NCBI RefSeq assembly: GCF_900696085.1
Contig: NZ_CAADFC020000016.1
Location: forward strand, 930,001-994,000
Direction: 5' to 3'
Length of the DNA stretch: 64,000 nt
Origin: Bradyrhizobium ivorense
GTDB taxonomy: Bacteria > Pseudomonadota > Alphaproteobacteria > Rhizobiales > Xanthobacteraceae
Shown here: one piece after another, positions 55,481-63,340 of the stretch
Layout of the letters: each line of letters begins with the position of its first letter
Position numbering within the stretch: position 1 is the stretch's first letter
Program-made: the position numbers and the translations under genes
The notes under the pieces: model-generated
What the model was told of the DNA's origin: nothing
Seen by the model: the letters and a program-made list of their open reading frames with translations, nothing else
Databases searched by the model: none

Positions 55481-57753
55481 TCGCCACCGAGTGCGACGGG
55501 GCTAGTCGTAGCAGGGGAATTGCGCGCACCGTAAAAGTAGCGGGTGATCTCCCGTCCGATTCGACAAATTTGGTTTCGGAGACCCGTCCGGGTGAGGCGG
55601 GGCAGTCCTGCGTGCACGGCGCCCTTGCGGATGATCAGCCCGTAGGGCTGGGCGCGCAGGCTGTCGTCGATGATGCGCCAGTAGGTCGGATTGGCGGTGT
55701 TCGCGATCAGGCCGGCGAGCAGGATGTCGTCCCGACAACAGAGCCGCTCGAACCGCCGCGGGAATCCGAACCCGAGGCGGAACGTCGTCCCTATCACCTT
55801 GACACGGGCTTTGCGGACGCCTTGGCTGAAGGCAATCCATGGTTTCCGAAGCTATTGCCGACCACTCGGAAGGAGGTAGTTGAATTTGCGGTACGACACA
55901 TTGCGAATAATTCGTCCCTGTTTGAGTTGACCAAGAATGGTGGCGATCAAGGTACTTACCGGCGCCTGGTGGTGGCTATCGCTCGGAGTGGTGTAGTAGA
56001 CGCCGAGGGCATCTTTGTTGACGCAGCTTCGAGCGCAAAGGAGGCCGATCCCGAAGACACTCTACGTCATTTTTTCCGAACCTGCGGCGGAGGGCACTCC
56101 GACCAGGATGGCATCACTGCGGGAACACTCATCAATAAGGCGCGCGAGGTGGGAGCGAATTTCAGCCGCTGGGAACGTGCAACAAAAGAAGATGGCTCGC
56201 CGGTTGGTTTTGCTCCCGGACATGAGCAGAAGTGCCGCGAACGCCTTGACCGCACGGTAGCTGCCGACGGTCGGACCTTCACTTTAGGCGATCCAAGCGG
56301 TCCACTCGTCATTCTTAGGAAGCCTGACCAGGACACGCTTCCCTCAGACACTCGCTGGGACGGAGACCTTCCGGCCACGACGATAGCGAAGGCTGCTGAT
56401 GTTATGATGCGTGCCGAACGGCTTCAGTGGATGCAGCGCGCCGGCGGAAGGGGCGAAACGCGTATGGTCCGGACATTGCCGCCGCGAGCCTTCATCAATG
56501 ACTATCTGGACCAGATGCGCGGCCAGTACGGTGCACCACCCCTACGTGGTATCGTGCGTGTGCCAAGAATTGACGATCGGGGCATAATTCACTTCACACC
56601 CGGCTTTGATCTAAAGACCGGGCTTTTCCACGACAAGGTCCCAGGATTTTACGTGCCTCTGGCACCGAAGCTCGATAGCGCCCGGAAAGCGGCCGAAGCG
56701 CTGCTCGTCCCGTTCTCCAAATACCAGTTTGAGGATGCTGCGGTCGGGCAGGCCCTGCTTCTAGCCGCAATCTTCACAGCGATAGAGCGGCCCTTTATCT
56801 CGACTGCACCGATGTTCGTAATCCGCAGTTCAATGCCTGGTACAGGCAAGGGGCTGATTGTAAACACGCTGACCTGTCTAGCCTTCGACACCAAGCCGGT
56901 CATCATCACGTGGGGTGGCAGTACGGAGGAATTTGAAAAACGCCTGGCCGCGCTTCTCCTCCAAACGCCGGCCACGCTCAGCATCGACAACGCGAATGGG
57001 ATGCAGATCAAGGGCGATCTGCTCGAAAGCATCATCACAGAAGGAGCGGCAGATATCAGGCCACTCGGTCGCAGCGAAACGGTAAGAGTTCGCAACCGCT
57101 CCTTCCTCACGCTCACAGGCAACAACCCGATCATCACCGGCGATATGGCAAGGCGCGCACTCGCCATAAGCATTCTGCCCCAATCAAGCAATCCAGAGAG
57201 CGATCGCTTCGCGTTCAATCCCGTGACCTTTGTAAGTGAACGTCGCGCTGTTTTCTTGCGAGCCGCATTCACTGCTATGCGAGCGTTCCGCCTCGCTGGT
57301 ATGCCGCAACATGGCCTCCCCGCGGCAGGGTCATTTGATGAATGGTCCCGCAACGTCCGCGACCTCGTATACTGGCTCACGGCTCACGACGTCGCAGATG
57401 CGTTCCGCCAGAACAAGGTGGAAGATCCCCGCCGACAAGGCGACGCCGCACTGCTTTCCGCTCTGTATCAGCATTTCGGCACGGCACCTTTCAGGGCGGC
57501 GGAAGCGATCGCTGTTCATAAGCGTGTTCTCGATCATCGACGATCGTCGCACACGTTCATCGCACCACCCTCGGCTGCGGAACAGGCACTCCACGAGGCT
57601 CTGGAGGAGGTGCTCGGCGCTCGAGACCTCACGGCAAAGGTTATGGGCTACTGGGCACGAAGAATGAAGGGCGTCCATACCGGAGGATACATCCTCGATA
57701 CGCAGCAAAACACCGCGACGAACGCCAACGACATCACCGTCCGCGTCATATAA
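55477..57753 (+). CDS. Primase/helicase-like ATPase of the element
   Basis: The protein has 758 residues. The C-terminal half carries a Walker A (SSMPGTGKGLIVN, about 453), a Walker B-like LSIDNAN (about 500) and a later LTGNNPIITGDMARRALAI. This resembles the superfamily 3-like or AAA+ helicase part of phage and plasmid primases. It probably helps replicate the excised element. The first 100 residues look foreign: they are Gly/Val/Asp-rich, and the antisense strand encodes part of a periplasmic binding protein. The gene is coupled to the excisionase-like gene by ATGA. Confidence 0.7.
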   Translation: MIATECDGASRSRGIARTVKVAGDLPSDSTNLVSETRPGEAGQSCVHGALADDQPVGLGAQAVVDDAPVGRIGGVRDQAGEQDVVPTTEPLEPPRESEPEAERRPYHLDTGFADALAEGNPWFPKLLPTTRKEVVEFAVRHIANNSSLFELTKNGGDQGTYRRLVVAIARSGVVDAEGIFVDAASSAKEADPEDTLRHFFRTCGGGHSDQDGITAGTLINKAREVGANFSRWERATKEDGSPVGFAPGHEQKCRERLDRTVAADGRTFTLGDPSGPLVILRKPDQDTLPSDTRWDGDLPATTIAKAADVMMRAERLQWMQRAGGRGETRMVRTLPPRAFINDYLDQMRGQYGAPPLRGIVRVPRIDDRGIIHFTPGFDLKTGLFHDKVPGFYVPLAPKLDSARKAAEALLVPFSKYQFEDAAVGQALLLAAIFTAIERPFISTAPMFVIRSSMPGTGKGLIVNTLTCLAFDTKPVIITWGGSTEEFEKRLAALLLQTPATLSIDNANGMQIKGDLLESIITEGAADIRPLGRSETVRVRNRSFLTLTGNNPIITGDMARRALAISILPQSSNPESDRFAFNPVTFVSERRAVFLRAAFTAMRAFRLAGMPQHGLPAAGSFDEWSRNVRDLVYWLTAHDVADAFRQNKVEDPRRQGDAALLSALYQHFGTAPFRAAEAIAVHKRVLDHRRSSHTFIAPPSAAEQALHEALEEVLGARDLTAKVMGYWARRMKGVHTGGYILDTQQNTATNANDITVRVI
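55624..55731 (-). pseudogene. Antisense remnant of an amino-acid-binding protein
   Basis: The minus strand reads DDILLAGLIANTANPTYWRI, continuing IDDSLRAQPYGLIIRK. This matches the C-terminal lobe of GltI-type (SBP_bac_3) binding proteins, where DDILLxGL...NP...VVGD.LS.EPYG...RK is conserved. It lies wholly inside the ATPase frame on the other strand, so a fragment of chromosomal DNA appears to have been inserted there in frame. Similarity is by eye only. Confidence 0.5.
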
Positions 57754-58015
57754 GCCGCGGCAGCGGCCGGGAAGGCCGGTAAGTCCGGGAAGTATCCACT
57801 CCTAGTATGAGGATCAAAAATGAGAGTATTGATACATAGCTTTCGGCAGAAACATTCCCGCCTTTCCCGGCCTTCCCGGCACGCTGCCGACGGCACGCGT
57901 GGCAGATCAGGCCACCTTAGCTACGTCGTTTCCGAACGAGCCGAACTAATTGCCCGCCAGAAGCGTCACAGATCGACCGCCGCAAGGGTGGCGGCTAGAA
58001 CACCAGGAGGCGCCC

Positions 58016-58372
58016 ATGTCCTTCCTTGAGAAAATGCGCGACGCCGCCAAACAGTTTGAGGCTCCTCCCGACCCGTGGCGGAAGCCCCTGGAAAACGCTC
58101 TCAAAGGCGTGGACGCTATGAGCACGGTTGCGCTCCTTGACCTCGTCGGAGCCCGCCGCACGACCCAGAACGCCCGTCGGCTGGCAGCGATTATGCGCGA
58201 CCTGACATTCATCCCGATCCAATCGCGCCGGCTGATGCCTGGTGGCTTTCGCGACACCGTCACTCGCGGGTGGGCGCGGCCGATACGCGGCTCGGCTCAA
58301 TCTTCAACAAGGTACAAAGGTGAGACGGCGGGCTGGGATCGGCCCTCGCCGACAAGAGAAGGAAGTACATGA
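58016..58372 (+). CDS. Hypothetical element protein
   Basis: The protein has 118 residues. A perfect AGGAGG site precedes the ATG. The first 80 residues are helical (FLEKMRDAAKQFEAPPDPWR, STVALLDLVGARRTTQNARR) and the tail is polar. No family is recognised. Its stop overlaps the next start (ATGA), forming a two-gene unit. Confidence 0.55.
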   Translation: MSFLEKMRDAAKQFEAPPDPWRKPLENALKGVDAMSTVALLDLVGARRTTQNARRLAAIMRDLTFIPIQSRRLMPGGFRDTVTRGWARPIRGSAQSSTRYKGETAGWDRPSPTREGST

Positions 58373-58857
58373 TGACCGGCTCGAACGTCGCAAAGTTGGT
58401 AGAAGAGCCAGGCGGAGACCTGGTATGGAGCTTAGGTGACCGGATTGTCGGGCGGGTCACGCGCAATGGCGCGTTGTGGGGCGTATCGTGGTCCCTCTCT
58501 ACGAGGACGGAGCGACGGCTCACTGATCTATTCGGTTCATCCCATGCAGCATGTTTGGCGGCCGAAAGATGTTGGCCTGCAGAGGCATATTGCGGTTGGG
58601 TTGAGAGCCCTCAGGGTGGATTTTTCCGGCAGTTGGGGCGCTCGCGCATCTACGTCAGGCAAGCGGTCCCGGGCTGGTATGCAGTGCGTGACCGCAAACT
58701 CTTGGGCAGGGCGGGAAACGCCATCTGGTTCACAACCGCCAGCGACGCAATGGCCGCCGTCGAAATGGATTACTACACACCGTTCGACGCTGACCCGTTC
58801 CGCGACGTTCCCGAGCGATACACTTGGCTGACGATCGCCGGCCGGCGAGCCGCTTGA
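58369..58857 (+). CDS. Hypothetical element protein
   Basis: The protein has 162 residues, is Trp-rich and mostly beta (LVWSLGDRIVGRVTRNGALW, YVRQAVPGWYAVRDRKLLGR). It has no signal or membrane segment and its family is not recognised. It is translationally coupled to the preceding gene. Confidence 0.55.
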   Translation: MMTGSNVAKLVEEPGGDLVWSLGDRIVGRVTRNGALWGVSWSLSTRTERRLTDLFGSSHAACLAAERCWPAEAYCGWVESPQGGFFRQLGRSRIYVRQAVPGWYAVRDRKLLGRAGNAIWFTTASDAMAAVEMDYYTPFDADPFRDVPERYTWLTIAGRRAA

Positions 58858-59236
58858 GGTCCCGGAAGTCGCGAGCGGGAATGGTCAGGTGCCTGCGTTG
58901 CACGGTATTTCAAACGTCGCTGCAGCCCCGCCGTGGAGCACAGCCGGTGCCATTGCTAGCTAGGGCGTGTACTCATAATTCCGCCGTGTCGGCTTTCCCG
59001 CTAAAGCCGGACATCGCCGGGTGACCACAGCATGTCGGTTTTGGGCCAATAACCGACATGGCCCCCTTCCATGCTGGCAACTATGTCGATAGCCTCTTCT
59101 GTAAGACGGCCAGCTGATGGGCGATCAACGCCTGCCAATCAAGTGAAGCGGCCCCGGACTCCATAAGCAGCGATCCCGGCCTGAAGGTATCAACTGATCT
59201 TCTTTCAAGTGCCAATTTCGAACGCGGAGCACTTAT
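58858..59236. other. Gene-free interval with a hairpin
   Basis: No supported gene is present. The main element is the hairpin at 59,032-59,059. The ribosome-binding region of the next gene is weak. Confidence 0.4.
59032..59059. repeat. ATGTCGGTT hairpin
   Basis: ATGTCGGTT and AACCGACAT pair perfectly over nine bases around TTGGGCCAAT. Similar ATGTCxGCTTTTGGGxxAAAGCxGACAT palindromes are common in Bradyrhizobium (from memory). Decayed relatives appear near 60,800 and 61,055-61,135. Confidence 0.6.
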
Positions 59237-59779
59237 ATGATCATCATCAACCTAACTGCTGACAATACCAGGAAGGCAAAGGCTCGCAGATTGGTTGCGT
59301 GCCCGATTGTCACGGTGCTGACCATTGCTGCCATGGCTACTCCGGCCTTCGCTGAGTCGCTTAAGGATAAGGTCATCGGCACCTGGATTTACGTTTCCAG
59401 CACTGCCAAGCGGGCTGATGGCAGCAGTGTGCCGCGCCCACAATTGCAGGGAGCAGTGACTTATACCGCGGATGGGTATTTCCACTTCATCACAGTGCCG
59501 GTTGATCTGCCCAAAATCGCGTCAGGCGACCGGCTAAAGCCCACTCCAGAAGAAGCCCAGGCTGTCGCCACTGGAGTGATCGCTTACACAGGGACTTACA
59601 CCCTCGACGAAGGTACCAAGACTGTTCACCCGACTGTCGTAACGAGTACTTTTCCGAACATGGTTGCTTCGGATCAGAGTCGGATCATCACGTCGGTTAC
59701 GGCCGACGAATTGCGATTGACGAATCCAGGTGGATCAGGCGGTTTGATCCTCGAACTGGTGTTCAAGCGCGCGAAATGA
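59237..59779 (+). CDS. Secreted lipocalin-like protein
   Basis: The protein has 180 residues. A long signal region (CPIVTVLTIAAMATPAFAES) precedes a lipocalin-like domain (PF13924 type): VIGTWIYVSSTAKRADGS, GAVTYTADGYFHFITV and IAYTGTYTLDEGTKTVHPTV. It is probably periplasmic, binding a small ligand. A second member of the same family lies convergently at 61,179-61,691. Confidence 0.78.
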   Translation: MIIINLTADNTRKAKARRLVACPIVTVLTIAAMATPAFAESLKDKVIGTWIYVSSTAKRADGSSVPRPQLQGAVTYTADGYFHFITVPVDLPKIASGDRLKPTPEEAQAVATGVIAYTGTYTLDEGTKTVHPTVVTSTFPNMVASDQSRIITSVTADELRLTNPGGSGGLILELVFKRAK

Positions 59780-59999
59780 AAGCACCTGATCCATTATCAA
59801 GACGGCCCTACGGGGTCCCATCCCGAGCGTTCCCCTCCGCGGTTGTTAGGCACGGCCGGACTATAGATGCGAACAACTCACAGTGAGTACAACACGCCGG
59901 CTTGCCCTTCGAGAGGCGACTTAGTGTACGCACGCGACGACTTCGCCTTTGGGCCAGCCGACATCGGAGCGAAAGCGCACGTGAACCGGCAAGCGCTCT

Positions 60000-60728
60000 C
60001 TAAAGACCGTACTTGGCCTTTATCGTTTCCATTGTTCCGTTTGCATGCAGTTTCTTGAGCGCGGCCTCAACTTTTTCGTAGCTTTCGGAGGCGCCTTTCG
60101 GGAACGCCGCCACCACCGGACGCGACAGTGCCGGCTGGTAAGACCTCACGACCTGCAGGCCGGATAATTTATCCTGCTTCTCCATGTATCCTGCAATGAT
60201 GCCGGAAAACATCGCAGCGTCAGCTTCTCCCGACGTGACAGCACTTAAAACGTCCGGGAGATTGTTGAACTCTCTGATGCTGACAATGCCACTGTTCTTG
60301 AGGTAATTTGCGTAAGCCGTGTCCTTGAGTGTGGCAAATCTCAAATTCCTGATGTCATCAAGATTGCGATACGGACGAACGTCCGTCTTCGGGACCACCA
60401 ATGCTTCGGCCGTCGGCAGGATCGTAGTCGTCCGAAGGTATTTTTCCGAAGTGGTAGACGTCCACCCTGCAACGTCTACCTTGCCCTCATCCAAAGCCGC
60501 GAGCAGCGCTGACGGGTTCTTCACGTATACATAGGTGACACGTACGCCGGTGTCGTTCGCGATAGCAGTCCAGACATCTATGTCACGACCGCCCCCTTGA
60601 TTGTTGTTTCGAACAACCCCGGGCTCCTCGTCCATAAGCCCTACACGCAATTCTTGTTGCGCACTTGCAACTGCAGCAGCAGAAAAAAAGAACGCCGCCA
60701 ACAACAGTACAACCTTTGTAGTCCGCAT
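60000..60728 (-). CDS. Amino-acid-type periplasmic binding protein
   Basis: The protein has 242 residues. The signal peptide (VVLLLAAFFFSAAAVASAQQ) is followed by an SBP_bac_3 fold: LRVGLMDEEPGVVRNN, GGRDIDVWTAIANDTGVRV, LLAALDEGKVDVAGWTST and DVLSAVTSGEADAAMFSGII. The C-terminus is LHANGTMETIKAKYGL. It should bind an amino acid or related solute. No ABC permease or ATPase is adjacent, so it is an orphan in the element. Confidence 0.85.
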   Translation of the reverse strand: MRTTKVVLLLAAFFFSAAAVASAQQELRVGLMDEEPGVVRNNNQGGGRDIDVWTAIANDTGVRVTYVYVKNPSALLAALDEGKVDVAGWTSTTSEKYLRTTTILPTAEALVVPKTDVRPYRNLDDIRNLRFATLKDTAYANYLKNSGIVSIREFNNLPDVLSAVTSGEADAAMFSGIIAGYMEKQDKLSGLQVVRSYQPALSRPVVAAFPKGASESYEKVEAALKKLHANGTMETIKAKYGL

Positions 60729-60852
60729 CTCGACCGTCGCCTCATGTCACCCCGGAGCCGATGGACCAGCATCGTAACGGCAAAGCCCGTCCGTTGGAAG
60801 GCGTGGCGGATGTCCGGTCAAAAGCTGACCATAACACCCCGCTCGACCCTGG

Positions 60853-61017
60853 TCAGCTTCTCTCCTGACGGCGGACATGAGCGGCGCAACGCTGTGTTCC
60901 CTTGAGCTGGCTGTCCATCGATAGCCCGTGTTGCCCGCTCTGCAAGTGCGACACGATGATGATGTGCACGATGCCGAGGACTACGCTTGCGACGAGCAGG
61001 ACGAGTTCGATGGTCAT
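60853..61017 (-). pseudogene. Truncated MAPEG-family gene
   Basis: The minus strand has an ATG followed by TIELVLLVASVVLGIVHIII, continuing VSHLQSGQHGLSMDSQ. This is the first helix of a MAPEG-type membrane protein (the usual form is ELxLLxxSVVLGxVHIxxxxHxxxxQRGxxW). The frame ends after 54 codons, without the other three helices. It is the only coding-like trace in the 450-base gap 60,729-61,178. Confidence 0.5.
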
Positions 61018-61178
61018 AGAAGACAGTATACCCTCAGCCGCGTGGATGTCTGCTGTGGGTCAAACTCGGAAGTCGGAACGCTCAAGCGTAACGTCCGCTT
61101 CACTTCCCGACACCGGACTTTCGATGGGCCAGCGCGGCACTTCCGAAAAGGGCCAACAGCGGACGCGGCCATCGATGG

Positions 61179-61691
61179 TCACTTTGCTCGCTTCCAGGTC
61201 ACATCGACATTCTCGCCGCTCGGAGGGCGAATGGTCAGTGTGAGTTGATCCCTAGTGATCGTAACGAAGCGCTTCTGATCTGAACCGTTCCAATTGGGAA
61301 AGGAGCTACCTTCAACATGGATTGCGATGCTACGGTCTGCCTCGTTCACCCTGTACGTCCCGAAGTAGGTCTGGGTCCCATTAGCTGTTGTTTCATTTTC
61401 TTCCGGAGTACCCTGCCACAGCGCATTGCTTTTGTATTTGGCGCGGTCTGGGCGCATGACCGTGATGATGTACCGCCCGCTTGCGTCAAAAATGGCCATA
61501 CCCGCTGGGTTCTCTCCGAATTGCCGCAAGGTAGTGCCATCGTTTTTCTTCTGCTCCCACGACGCCACGATCCATGTCCCGACGAGGCCTTCTTTCGTCG
61601 ATGGTTCCTGACCAGCGGCGCTATTCGCATGCAAGGACAGTCCGAAAGCCGCAGCCATGCACGTTCCAAGAACTCTACGGTGCTTCCTCAT
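61179..61691 (-). CDS. Secreted lipocalin-like protein
   Basis: The protein has 170 residues. The signal peptide ends near NSAAGQE. The domain shows GLVGTWIVASWEQKKNDGT, AIFDASGRYIITVMRPDRA, YFGTYRVNEADRSIAIHVEG and the C-terminal VDVTWKRAK, which parallels VFKRAK in the protein at 59,237. It is a paralogue of that protein, with the same probable location and role. Confidence 0.78.
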   Translation of the reverse strand: MRKHRRVLGTCMAAAFGLSLHANSAAGQEPSTKEGLVGTWIVASWEQKKNDGTTLRQFGENPAGMAIFDASGRYIITVMRPDRAKYKSNALWQGTPEENETTANGTQTYFGTYRVNEADRSIAIHVEGSSFPNWNGSDQKRFVTITRDQLTLTIRPPSGENVDVTWKRAK

Positions 61692-61888
61692 GTCTCCTCC
61701 GCCCTTTCAAGTCGCCAGATTACAGGAAATCTAGGCTTGTGAGGGACTGATTTCCGCTTAGGGTCAAGCGCGACCGGTCGTTTGCCGGTAAGCCTGAGGC
61801 TGGGTCCGCCTTTGCCCGAGAACGGACCTGGTTTCGATGCTTAATTTGACGGCTCATTCTTATCGACTCTGTAACGAAGCCGAGGAGT

Positions 61889-62540
61889 ATGGCCATGCAG
61901 GATTCAGTAAATACGGCTCAGCGGGTACCATGGAATAAGGGAAAGCTGACGGGCGCAAAGCCACCGCTGCGTCCCAAACATGTCTGGTCGATCCGAACGA
62001 AACTCCAGATCGAAGGCCGCACACGCGACCTAGCGCTGTTCAATTTGGCGATCGACAGCAAGCTTCGCGGCTGCGATGTCGTAGCCCTCCGGGTCGAAGA
62101 TATCGCCGCCGGCGGATACACAGCCGATCGGGCAACCGTCCGGCAAAAGAAAACCGGACGGCCGGTGAGATTTGAACTGAGCGAGCAGACCCGCCAGGCC
62201 GTCGACGACTATCTGAGGTTCTCCGGAAAGCGGCAGGGCGAGTTTTTTGTTCACCGGCCGTCGCGGACCCCACCGCAGCATAACAACGCGCCGATATGCT
62301 CGGCTCGTGTCTGAGTGGATCGGGAGCGTGGGGCTGGACCCGAGGCTGTTCGGGACGCATTCATTGCGGCGAACAAAAGCGACCTTAATCTATCGGCGAA
62401 CGGGCAATCTGAGAGCCGTCCAACTCTTACTTGGGCATACCAAGATCGAGTGCAGCGCGCCGACACGGCGGTGGGATACTGCTGCAATCATTGCGAATAG
62501 CTTCCTGCAGGCTCAGCCGGCGCGCGGTCAAGGTGACGCA
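61889..62540 (+). pseudogene. Frameshifted second tyrosine recombinase
   Basis: The first frame (LRPKHVWSIRTKLQIEGRTR, LRGCDVVALRVEDIAAGGYT, ATVRQKKTGRPVRFELSEQT) carries the catalytic region up to GEFFVH. Near 62,260 the reading shifts by one base, and the next frame continues TGRRGPHRSITTRRYARLVS, then FGTHSLRRTKATLIYRRTGN and QLLLGHTKIE, with the HxxR and LGH motifs. After KIE the C-terminus, including the expected Tyr, is lost. It is a dead small integrase of a type common in rhizobia. Confidence 0.75.
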
Positions 62541-62557
62541 TCGTCCACCCAGACTGA

Positions 62558-63340
62558 TTATCGCGAAGGAGCGGCCGTCACCTCGGTCCAAGCCGTCCGC
62601 CAATGCCGCGGAACAGCAAACCAGCGGGAAGAATAAAAGCACCTCATGCGATAGGCAATTTCGGATTCGCCTTTAGGCAGGGCGACGAGAGCCCAAGTTT
62701 CGATATCGCGATCGGCGAGCGGCAGATCGTGCACAGAAAACTCGAACATGCATTGTCGGGAGCCGACGCCGATGGCGGCGATGAACGGTGTCATCAGCTT
62801 CAAGGATAAGGCGAGCTTGAACCCTCCTTGGAGGCCGACAGACGACGAAAGGGATGCCGAACCGGAAATAGGCTTTAGCGCCAGATCGGCAGGAAGCGGC
62901 AAGGCAACCTCCAGCGCTCCGCTCTCACTCAGAATTGCCTTGGCGGAAGCTTCAACATTGAGATTGGCGGAAAGACGCTCCACGTACTCCGGTGCTGGCA
63001 GCAAGCCTAGAATGGAGAACGTCTGATCGGTATCAACATATTCGATCTCGCAGCCGGCCTTGATGATTTTCGATGAACCGACCACACGCCGGATTGAGAA
63101 GCGATGCGGGACAAGCCAGAGGTCAAATCGTTTGAAAATCTTGGCGGCCGTGGAGACGTTGGCGGCGCTCATCATGTCCCGGATCGACAAGGAGATAGGT
63201 CGGTCATGGATCTGCGCGCGGAATTCCGGCGAAGGAGCGGTTCCCGGCTCCACCTGTGGCACGGAGGGGCCTAGATGCGCGTCACCTTCGATTTCCAGGG
63301 CGTCGGACTCGTTGACGGGCTCAAATGGCAGGTCAAGCAT
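62558..63340 (-). CDS. Hypothetical partner of the CHAT-like protein
   Basis: The protein has 260 residues and belongs to no recognised family. The N-terminal 40 residues are acidic. The body is beta-rich with two long alternating polar/hydrophobic stretches (LNVEASAKAILSESGALEVA and SGSASLSSSVGLQGGFKLAL, continuing SLKLMTPFIAAIG). That pattern could form membrane-inserting hairpins or a simple beta sandwich. It has no signal peptide. Its ATG directly follows the stop of the upstream caspase-like gene (TGAATG), so the two are one operon. The stop region runs into decayed recombinase DNA, so the last residues may be an extension. Confidence 0.6.
   Translation of the reverse strand: MLDLPFEPVNESDALEIEGDAHLGPSVPQVEPGTAPSPEFRAQIHDRPISLSIRDMMSAANVSTAAKIFKRFDLWLVPHRFSIRRVVGSSKIIKAGCEIEYVDTDQTFSILGLLPAPEYVERLSANLNVEASAKAILSESGALEVALPLPADLALKPISGSASLSSSVGLQGGFKLALSLKLMTPFIAAIGVGSRQCMFEFSVHDLPLADRDIETWALVALPKGESEIAYRMRCFYSSRWFAVPRHWRTAWTEVTAAPSR

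Noticed and set aside
57820..58029. Small frame between the ATPase and the next element gene
   Set aside because: It is Arg/Ser-rich, has no ribosome site and no family, and overlaps the start of a gene with an excellent ribosome site.
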